From: Streptomyces sp. Tue 6430
Lineage (GTDB): Bacteria > Actinomycetota > Actinomycetes > Streptomycetales > Streptomycetaceae
DNA: 64,000 bases
NCBI GenBank assembly: GCA_021568835.1
Contig: JAKGSH010000010.1
Coordinates: 4,216,001-4,280,000, forward strand
Direction: 5' to 3'
Every line of letters begins with the position of its first letter. Positions within the stretch are counted from its first letter, which is position 1. The position numbers and the translations under genes were made by a program. This document shows positions 57,267-64,000 of this stretch, one piece after another. The notes below the pieces were generated by a model, which saw nothing but the letters and a program-made list of their open reading frames with translations, made no database searches and was not told the DNA's origin.

Positions 57267-58274
57267 ACCGATGCCGCCGGAGCCCCGCCCGCCCTCCGGC
57301 GGGGGCCACGCCCCGGAGGAGGACGGCGCCGTCGCCGCGACGGGCATGGGCGGCGCGATGGACCTCGCCACCTCCGAGGGCGAGACCCTGGAGAAGGCGC
57401 CCGGCCCGGACGGCACCGACCCCGGCGAGAAGGCGCGTTCTCTGTGGTCCGACGCCTGGCGCGACCTGCGCCGCAACCCGGTCTTCATCATCTCCGCCCT
57501 GGTCATCCTCTTCCTGGTCTTCATCTCCCTGTGGCCCTCGGCGATCGCCTCCGGCTCCCCCTCACGTGCGACCTCGCCAAGGCCCAGGAGGGCTCCCAGC
57601 AGGGCGCCCCGTTCGGCTACGACGGCCAGGGCTGCAACGTGTACACCCGCACCGTCTACGGCGCCCGTACGTCCGTCACGGTCGGCGTCCTGGCCACGCT
57701 CGGCGTCGCCCTGTTCGGCAGCGTCCTCGGTGGGCTCGCCGGCTTCTTCGGCGGGACGTGGGACTCCGTCCTGTCCCGGATCACCGACATCTTCTTCGCC
57801 ATCCCGGTCGTCCTCGGCGGCCTGGTCCTGCTCTCCGTGGTGACCAGCAACACCGTCTGGCCCGTCATCGGGTTCATGGTGCTGCTCGGCTGGCCGCAGA
57901 TCTCCCGCATCGCCCGCGGCTCGGTCATCACCGCCAAGCAGAACGACTACGTCCAGGCCGCGCGGGCCCTCGGCGCCTCCAACTCCCGCATGCTGCTGCG
58001 GCACATCACGCCCAACGCCGTCGCCCCCGTGATCGTCGTGGCGACCATCGCGCTCGGCACGTACATCGCCCTGGAGGCGACCCTGTCCTACCTCGGCGTC
58101 GGCCTGAAGCCGCCGACCGTCTCCTGGGGCATCGACATCTCCGCCGCCTCGCCGTACATCCGCAACGCGCCGCACGCGCTGCTGTGGCCCTCCGGCGCCC
58201 TGGCGCTCACCGTGCTGGCGTTCATCATGCTCGGCGACGCGGTGCGCGACGCCCTCGACCCCAAGCTGAGGTGA
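57259..58274 (+). CDS. Oligopeptide ABC transporter permease (OppC-type, frameshifted)
   Basis: About 338 residues after repair. A 70-residue Pro/Glu-rich cytoplasmic tail leads to the OppC N-terminal helix (FIISALVILFLVFISLWPSA). The outer loop (LTCDLAKAQEGSQQGAPFGY) and the permease domain follow in a second frame. The EAA motif is NDYVQAARALGASNSRMLLR and the end is VRDALDPKLR. The jump is in the C run near 57560 (IASGSP-LTCDLAKAQ) and needs one more C. It starts inside the end of the previous permease, and the ATPase gene follows after 7 bases. Confidence 0.92.
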
Positions 58275-58281
58275 GAACCGC

Positions 58282-59268
58282 ATGCTGCTCGAAGTGCGCG
58301 ACCTGCACGTGGAGTTCCGCACCCGCGACGGGATCGCCAAGGCCGTCAACGGCGTCACCTACGGCGTCGACGCGGGCGAGACCCTCGCCGTGCTGGGGGA
58401 GTCCGGCTCCGGCAAGTCCGTCACCGCCCAGGCCGTCATGGGCATCCTGGACGTCCCGCCCGGCCGGATCACCGGCGGGCAGATCCTCTTCCAGGACCGG
58501 GACCTGCTGACCCTCAAGGAGGACGAGCGCCGCAAGGTCCGGGGCGCCGGAATGGCGATGATCTTCCAGGACGCGCTGTCCTCGCTCAACCCCGTCCTCT
58601 CCGTGGGCGACCAGCTCGGCGAGATGTTCGTCGTGCACCGCGGCATGTCGAAGAAGGACGCCCGCGCCCGGGCCGTCGAGCTGATGGACCGGGTCCGCAT
58701 CCCGGCGGCGAAGGAGCGGGTCCGGCAGTACCCGCACCAGTTCTCCGGCGGCATGCGCCAGCGCATCATGATCGCGATGGCGATGGCCCTGGAACCCGCG
58801 CTGATCATCGCGGACGAGCCGACCACCGCCCTCGACGTCACCGTCCAGGCCCAGGTCATGGACCTGCTCGCGGAGCTGCAGCGCGAACTGCGCATGGGGC
58901 TCATCCTGATCACCCACGACCTCGGCGTGGTCGCCGACGTCGCCGACCGCATCGCCGTGATGTACGCGGGCCGGATCGTGGAGTCGGCGCCCGTCCACGA
59001 CATCTACAAGGCGCCCGCCCACCCCTACACCCGCGGCCTGCTCGACTCCATCCCGCGCCTGGACCAGAAGGGCCAGGAGCTGTACGCCATCAAGGGACTG
59101 CCGCCCAACCTCATGCACATCCCGCCGGGCTGCGCCTTCCACCCGCGCTGCCCGATGGCCCGGGACGTCTGCCGCACCGACGAGCCGCCGCTGTACGAGG
59201 TGGACGAGGAGCGGGGCAGCGCCTGCCACTTCTGGAGGGAGTGCCTGCATGGCCAGTACCCCGGCTGA
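58282..59268 (+). CDS. Oligopeptide ABC transporter ATPase (OppD-type)
   Basis: A 328-residue ABC ATPase. Walker [16 protein letters not shown] loop [15 protein letters not shown], signature [15 protein letters not shown], Walker [15 protein letters not shown] and switch His [11 protein letters not shown] are intact. The C-terminal Cys site [15 protein letters not shown] marks the oligopeptide class. It overlaps the next ATPase gene by 20 bases. Confidence 0.95.
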   Translation: MLLEVRDLHVEFRTRDGIAKAVNGVTYGVDAGETLAVLGESGSGKSVTAQAVMGILDVPPGRITGGQILFQDRDLLTLKEDERRKVRGAGMAMIFQDALSSLNPVLSVGDQLGEMFVVHRGMSKKDARARAVELMDRVRIPAAKERVRQYPHQFSGGMRQRIMIAMAMALEPALIIADEPTTALDVTVQAQVMDLLAELQRELRMGLILITHDLGVVADVADRIAVMYAGRIVESAPVHDIYKAPAHPYTRGLLDSIPRLDQKGQELYAIKGLPPNLMHIPPGCAFHPRCPMARDVCRTDEPPLYEVDEERGSACHFWRECLHGQYPG

Positions 59269-60376
59269 CACAGCCGCCCCGGCCGTCACGTCGGCCGAGC
59301 CGATCCTCGAGGTGACCGGGCTCGTCAAGCACTACCCGCTCACCCGGGGCGTCCTCTTCAAGAAGCAGGTCGGCGCGGTCAAGGCCGTCGACGGCGTCGA
59401 CTTCACCCTCCGCCGCGGCGAGACCCTCGGCATCGTCGGGGAGTCCGGCTGCGGCAAGTCCACGGTCGCCAAGATGCTGGTCAACCTGGAGAGACCGACG
59501 GCCGGGACGATCCGCTACAAGGGCGACGACATCACCCGGCTGTCGGGGAAGGCCCTGCGGGCCGTGCGCCGCAACATCCAGATGGTCTTCCAGGACCCGT
59601 ACACCTCCCTCAACCCCCGCATGACGGTGGGCGACATCATCGGGGAGCCGTACGAGATCCACCCCGAGGTGGCACCCAAGGGCGACCGGCGCCGGAAGGT
59701 CCAGGACCTGCTGGACGTGGTCGGCCTCAACCCCGAGTACATCAACCGCTACCCGCACCAGTTCTCCGGCGGCCAGCGCCAGCGCATCGGCATCGCGCGG
59801 GGACTCGCCCTGCGCCCCGAGGTGATCGTCGCCGACGAGCCGGTGTCCGCGCTCGACGTGTCCGTGCAGGCGCAGGTCATCAACCTGATGGCGAGCCTCC
59901 AGAGCGAGTTCGACCTCTCGTACGTCTTCATCGCGCACGACCTGTCGATCGTCCGGCACATCTCCGACCGGGTCGGGGTGATGTACCTCGGACGGATCGT
60001 GGAGACCGGCCGGGACGCCGAGATCTACGACCACCCCACCCACCCGTACACCCAGGCGCTGCTCTCCGCGGTGCCCGTGCCGGACCCGGAGGCGCGCGAG
60101 CACCGGGAGCGGATCATCCTCTCCGGGGACGTGCCCTCGCCGACGGACATCCCCTCCGGCTGCCGCTTCCGCACCCGCTGCTGGAAGGCGCGGGAGCGGT
60201 GCGCCCGGGAGGTGCCGGCCCTGGCAGTCCCGGCGGAGTTCCGCCACACGGGCGGCCCCGCGGCCCACGACTCCGCCTGCCACTTCGCGGAGGAGAAGCG
60301 GGTGGTGCCGCCCGAGGAGACCCGGCCCGAGGAGACCCGGGAGACCCCGGAGGATCGGGGGAACGAGGGGGCATAG
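59249..60376 (+). CDS. Oligopeptide ABC transporter ATPase (OppF-type)
   Basis: A 375-residue ABC ATPase that ends the second operon. Walker [16 protein letters not shown] loop [15 protein letters not shown], signature [15 protein letters not shown], Walker [15 protein letters not shown] and the switch His in [11 protein letters not shown] are intact. The Cys site [15 protein letters not shown] is followed by a tail with repeated ETRPEETRE text. ATG 59249 lies within the upstream gene, preceded by GGAGGGAGTG. It is closely similar to BldKE, suggesting the two operons share ancestry. Confidence 0.95.
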   Translation: MASTPADTAAPAVTSAEPILEVTGLVKHYPLTRGVLFKKQVGAVKAVDGVDFTLRRGETLGIVGESGCGKSTVAKMLVNLERPTAGTIRYKGDDITRLSGKALRAVRRNIQMVFQDPYTSLNPRMTVGDIIGEPYEIHPEVAPKGDRRRKVQDLLDVVGLNPEYINRYPHQFSGGQRQRIGIARGLALRPEVIVADEPVSALDVSVQAQVINLMASLQSEFDLSYVFIAHDLSIVRHISDRVGVMYLGRIVETGRDAEIYDHPTHPYTQALLSAVPVPDPEAREHRERIILSGDVPSPTDIPSGCRFRTRCWKARERCAREVPALAVPAEFRHTGGPAAHDSACHFAEEKRVVPPEETRPEETRETPEDRGNEGA

Positions 60377-60483
60377 GCGCGCATATGGGCCGCAACCGCG
60401 TTAACACGTAGGCAACTTGACCGACGCGATTCCGATATACGGACGCGTCAGGCTGAACAGCGTACGGCCGTGCGGGTGCCGTG

Positions 60484-60521
60484 AACGGGCCGGGAGCGCC
60501 ATGTCTCCCGGCCCGTTTTTT
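60484..60521 (+). terminator. Intrinsic terminator with T tract
   Basis: AACGGGCCGGGA (60484-60495) pairs with TCCCGGCCCGTT (60506-60517) and a run of T follows. It is the only classical stem plus T-tract terminator noticed in the window. It lies about 107 bases after the second operon. The leader before it (60385-60483) has A/T-richer DNA with two GACGCG repeats and no gene. Confidence 0.9.
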
Positions 60522-60613
60522 GCGCCTGAGCCGGCGCCGCTCTCGCGGAGGTGGCCGGTGTCTCGTCGTGGTTCCTCAATCGTTGGTTGCGGTGCTCTCC
60601 GGAGGGCTGCCGC

Positions 60614-62771
60614 TCACCCGAGTTTGAGGGAGCGCCGCAGGAAATCCAGTTGGAGGCGGAGCAGGTTCTCGGCGACCGTCTCCTGGGGGGTCATGTGCGT
60701 GACGCCGGCCAGCGGCAGGACCTCGTGCGGGCGGCCTGCGGCGAGCAGGGCCGAGGACAGCCGCAGGGAGTGGGCGACCACCACGTTGTCGTCGGCGAGG
60801 CCGTGGATGATCATCATCGGGCGGGCCGGTTCGGCGGCGTCGACCAGTCCCGCGTCGTCCACCAGGGAGTTCCGGCGGTAGACCTCCGGCCGCTGCGCGG
60901 GGTGCCCGAGGTAGCGCTCCTGGTAGTGGGTGTCGTACAGGCGCAGGTCGGTGACCGGGGCGCCGACCACCGCCGCGTGGAACACGTCCGGGCGGCGCAG
61001 CACCGCGAGCGCCGCCAGGTAACCGCCGAAGGACCAGCCGCGGATGGCGACCCGGCTCAGGTCGAGCGGGAAGTCGGCGGCGAGCGCCTGGAGGGCGTCG
61101 ACCTGGTCCTGGAGCACGACGGCCGCCAGATCGTCCCTGATCGCCTTCTCCCAGGCCGGTGAGCGCCCCGGCGTGCCCCGCCCGTCGGCGACGACCACCG
61201 CGAACCCCTGGTCGGCGAACCACTGCGAGGTGAGGTGGGCGTTGTGCGCGGCGAGCACGCGGGACCCGTGCGGGCCGCCGTAGGGGTCCAGCAGGACCGG
61301 GAGCGAGGTGTCACCGGGGTAGTCCGTAGGCATAAGCACGGCGCACGGGATGCGCCGTGCGCCCCCCTGGGTGAGTCTCACGCGGGGGAGAGGCCGGGAT
61401 CCTCCGCGTACGACCGGACGGTGCCCGTCGTCCCCCGGCCTCCGCGCGGGGCCGCCCCCGCCTCCCTGCGGCCGCCCTCCCGCAGCACCCGCACCCGGCT
61501 CCCGGGCCGGTCCGGGGTCGCCGAGACCAGGACGGTCACGCCCCCGGCCCGCACCGCCGAGTGCACGCCCGGCTCGTCGGACACGCGCTCCACGCCGAGT
61601 TCGTTGACGCGGTAGACGTGCACCTCGCCGGTCTCGGGGCGCTCCGCCGACTCCCCGGCCGAGGCCGCGACCAGCACGTCGTCGGCCGTCACGTCCAGCA
61701 CCGCGCGGACGTGCAACGCGGCTCCGGTCAGCGGGCGTTCGCCGACCGCGAGGACCCGGGCGCCGCCCTCGTCGGCGATGCGCACCAGCTGCCCGGAGGG
61801 GCTCCAGCAGGGCACCCCGGGGAAAAGATCAAGCCAAATCGGATCCTCGTCGGCGTGCACCATCTGGGTCGCCCCGGAGGCGGTGTCGACCGCCAGGTAC
61901 AGCTGACTGCGCTGGTCGCGCGCCTGGACGAGCAGCAGGGGAGCACCCGCCGCTGACCAGTGCACTCGCGCCAGGTACGGGTAACGCGCCCGGTCCCAGA
62001 CGACCTCCGTGCGCACCCCGTCGAGACCGAGCACGAACAGCCGCACGTCGGCGTTGGCCGTCCCGGCAGCCGGATACGGGACGTGTTGTGGGTCACGTTT
62101 CGGCTGGGACGGATCGGAGATCCACCACCGCTCCACCGGCGTGTCGTCCACCCGCGCCACCAGCAGCCGGTCGGACTCCGGAGCCCACCAGAACCCCCGC
62201 GAACGGCCCATTTCCTCCGCCGCGACGAACTCGGCCAATCCGTACGAAACCCCCTCCGACTCCGGCTCGGCGAGCGCCACGTCGCCCTCGCCCCCGGCGC
62301 CCACGACCCGCAGGGCACCCCGCGCGACGTACGCGACGAACCGTCCGTCGGGGAGGGCCGGGGGTCGATCACCGGTCCGGGGACGCGGATCGCGCGCGCC
62401 GCACCGGCCCGCAGCTCCGCCGTGAAAAGCCGCCCCGACAAGGTGAAAGACGCCAGCTCGACGGCCGCGTCGGTGGCGTACCCGACGATCCCGGCGCCCC
62501 CTTCCCGGCTGCGCTCGCGGCGCGCCCGCTCCTCGGGCGAGAGGTCCTCCGGGCCGCCGCCGAGGAGGACGCGCGGATCCGCGGCCAGGTGTTCCCGGCC
62601 GTCCGCCGGATCGAGGACCCACAGCGCGTTGCTGCGGTCGTCACCGGCCGAGGAGCGCAGGAAGGCCACCCGGGAGCCGTCGGGCGCCACCGTGAACGAA
62701 CGCGGCGCGCCGAGCGTGAAGCGCTGGGTCCGGGCGTGCCGGCGGGGGAAGGAGTCGGACTCGGTCGTCAT
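60614..62771 (-). CDS. S9-family peptidase (prolyl oligopeptidase / DPP IV-like, two frameshifts)
   Basis: About 719 residues after repair, from ATG 62771 (MTTESDSFPRR). The N-terminal half is a DPP IV-type beta-propeller (SFTVAPDGSRVAFLRSSAG, GFWWAPESDRLLVARVDD, VPCWSPSGQLVRIADEGG). The C-terminal alpha/beta-hydrolase has the nucleophile GWSFGGYLAAL, the Asp in IHGLADDNVVVAH and the His in GVTHMTPQE. Frame jumps near 62360 (DPR-ALPDGRFVAYV) and 61390 (GLSP-RVRLTQGG) are each cured by one G/C. No signal peptide is seen, so it should act in the cytoplasm on short peptides, possibly those imported by the adjacent transporters. Confidence 0.9.
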
Positions 62772-62949
62772 GCCCCGACCATATTGGCCATGCGCCCCCT
62801 TGTGCGGCTGTGCGCCGAGAGATGCGCACGCACCGACAGTTATGATCACTAGCGCTGTGTGGGTATGAACCTGCTGGCTGTTGTACGGATTTACAGGTTC
62901 CCCAGTTCAGTCGTCCCCCACGTACCCGGGTTCTTGGAGGTGAGCCGCC

Positions 62950-63144
62950 GTGGCACTCTCGATTTCGGCGGTGGTGCTGCTGGCGATCATCGTCTTCTTG
63001 TTGATCAAGAAGTCAGGACTGAAGGGCGGTCACGCGGTTGTCTGCATGCTTCTCGGCTTCTACCTCGCCTCTTCCACGATGGCGGGGACGATCAACGACC
63101 TGACGACGAGCGTCGCGAGCATGATCGGCAGCATCAAGTTCTGA
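62950..63144 (+). CDS. Small conserved-type membrane protein (64 aa)
   Basis: A 64-residue protein from GTG 62950, with TTGGAGGTGAGC as ribosome site. One strong membrane helix (about 2-19, ISAVVLLAIIVFLLI) is followed by KKSGLKGGHAVVCMLLGFYL and a weaker helix, ending TTSVASMIGSIKF. I recognise the general type as common in Streptomyces but know no function. A TATGAT box at about 62836-62841 may be its -10. mshB follows 75 bases later. Confidence 0.78.
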   Translation: MALSISAVVLLAIIVFLLIKKSGLKGGHAVVCMLLGFYLASSTMAGTINDLTTSVASMIGSIKF

Positions 63145-63218
63145 CCGGCGCGACCCCGCGTCCGTGTGTGCGTCTGCCCCCGAGGCGCGGATGCATGCCC
63201 GCCTCGTAGGGTTGCCCC

Positions 63219-64000
63219 ATGACGGAACTGCCAGCCCGGCGTCTGCTGCTGGTGCACGCGCACCCGGACGACGAGTCGATCAACAACGGCGCGACCATGG
63301 CCAGGTACGCGGCCGAGGGCGCCCAGGTGGCTCTGGTCACCTGCACCCTCGGCGAGCGTGGCGAGGTCATCCCGCCGCAGCTGCGGCACCTCACCGGTGC
63401 CGCCCTGGGCGAGTGGCGCCTGCGCGAACTCACCGCCGCCATGGGCGAACTGGGCGTCGGTGACTTCCGGCTGCTCGGCGGCGCCGGGCGGTACGCCGAC
63501 TCCGGGATGATGGGCCTGCCCGACAACGACGAGCCCGCCTCCTTCTGGCAGGCCGACGTCGACGCCGCCGCCGGGGAGCTCGCCGGGACGATCCTCGCCC
63601 TGCGCCCCCAGGTCCTCGTCACCTACGACGACCACGGCGGCTACGGCCACCCCGACCACATCCAGGCCCACCGCGTCGCCACGCGGGCCGTCGAGCTGGC
63701 CGACCGGGCCGGCTGGAGCGTGCCCAAGGTGTACTGGAACCGCCTCCCGCGTTCCGTCGTCGAGGCCGCCTTCGCCCGGCTCGCGCGGGAGCTGCCCGGC
63801 CTGCCCTTCGACCGGAGCGCCGCCGTGGCGGACGTACCCGGCGTCGTCGACGACGAGCGGATCACCACCGAGATCGACGGCCGCGCGTACGCCGCCGCCA
63901 AGGCCGCCGCGATGCGCGCGCACGCCACCCAGATCGAGGTCGCCCCCGACGGCAGGTCCTTCGCGCTCTCCAACGAGCTGGCCCAGCCCCTGTTCACCAC
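63219..64000 (+). CDS. mshB: Mycothiol biosynthesis deacetylase MshB, 3' end outside window
   Basis: The first 260 residues of N-acetyl-1-D-myo-inositol-2-amino-2-deoxy-alpha-D-glucopyranoside deacetylase, which frees the amino group of GlcNAc-inositol in mycothiol synthesis. The zinc site is intact: His and Asp in [16 protein letters not shown] and the distant His in [13 protein letters not shown]. Family segments [29 protein letters not shown] and [12 protein letters not shown] confirm it against other LmbE-fold enzymes. The ATG at 63219 fits the family start. The frame is open to the window end. Position after the peptide-transporter block agrees with SCO5126 in S. coelicolor as I recall. 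Confidence 0.95.
   Translation, partial: MTELPARRLLLVHAHPDDESINNGATMARYAAEGAQVALVTCTLGERGEVIPPQLRHLTGAALGEWRLRELTAAMGELGVGDFRLLGGAGRYADSGMMGLPDNDEPASFWQADVDAAAGELAGTILALRPQVLVTYDDHGGYGHPDHIQAHRVATRAVELADRAGWSVPKVYWNRLPRSVVEAAFARLARELPGLPFDRSAAVADVPGVVDDERITTEIDGRAYAAAKAAAMRAHATQIEVAPDGRSFALSNELAQPLFT

Noticed and set aside
54630-58358. A 1242-codon open frame on the minus strand opposite the second transporter operon, and a 1261-codon frame on the plus strand in another phase
   Set aside because: Both lie over clearly recognisable transporter genes. Their products are Val/Gly/Asp/His- or Arg/Pro-rich with no family motif. Long open shadow frames are expected at this GC content.
62769-62949. 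A coding start at about 62859 giving a longer form of the small membrane protein
   Set aside because: That frame differs from the hydrophobic protein. The GTG at 62950 has a strong ribosome site and gives the membrane-helix product.

Overview
The window is chromosomal DNA of a Streptomyces. It is very GC-rich, genes often start with GTG, and many genes are family-specific: a WhiB-like wblI, mshB of mycothiol synthesis, polyphosphate glucokinase, DUF1707, DUF4245 and DUF6542 proteins, SpoIIE-type phosphatases and the bldK oligopeptide importer. From memory, the order fumC-fumB-wblI-glpX-xseBA-ispH-ppgK-ychF ... typA-bldKABCDE-second oligopeptide transporter-mshB matches the S. coelicolor SCO5042 to SCO5126 stretch. 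No tRNA, rRNA or CRISPR array was found.

Layout. 1-6.8 kb: the 3' part of a bifunctional penicillin-binding protein, a GAF-PP2C-ATPase regulator, a DUF402 protein and class II fumarase. 6.9-10.75 kb: a small integrative element (large serine integrase, broken HTH gene, nested IS630-family insertion) sitting in the 3' end of the class I fumarase gene. A displaced fumB 3' end is left behind and the disrupted fumB still has a full C-terminus. 10.7-22.5 kb: conserved housekeeping genes. 22.7-30.2 kb: an accessory block (repeat-rich membrane protein, HhH-SNF2 helicase, Fic enzyme under a perfect palindrome, a CxxC protein of unknown function, a TmrB-like P-loop protein). 30.6-42 kb: regulators and envelope genes (septum-formation-like protein, GntR, SPOR, NUDIX, stand-alone ATPase, PAS-GAF-PP2C-ATPase, a TPM-family protein without its TPM domain, a GH18-like membrane protein, a methyltransferase). 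42.5-60.4 kb: a lone peptide-binding lipoprotein, typA, the five-gene bldK operon, a methyltransferase and a second complete five-gene oligopeptide ABC transporter. 60.6-64 kb: an S9 peptidase, a 64-residue membrane protein and the start of mshB.

How the genes work together. The peptide theme is strong: three solute-binding lipoproteins, two full importers and a prolyl-oligopeptidase-type peptidase. In S. coelicolor BldK imports a peptide signal needed for aerial growth. The two PP2C-ATPase fusions and the separate ATPase suggest partner-switching control of sigma factors. The fumarases, GlpX and PpgK serve central carbon metabolism.

Quality warning. About twenty places show a coding frame that jumps by one base inside a G or C run, including in typA, xseA and the penicillin-binding protein. 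Where the join can be read, one missing G or C restores a full-length protein. This looks like systematic sequencing or assembly deletion rather than gene decay. These genes are annotated here as single frameshifted CDSs.
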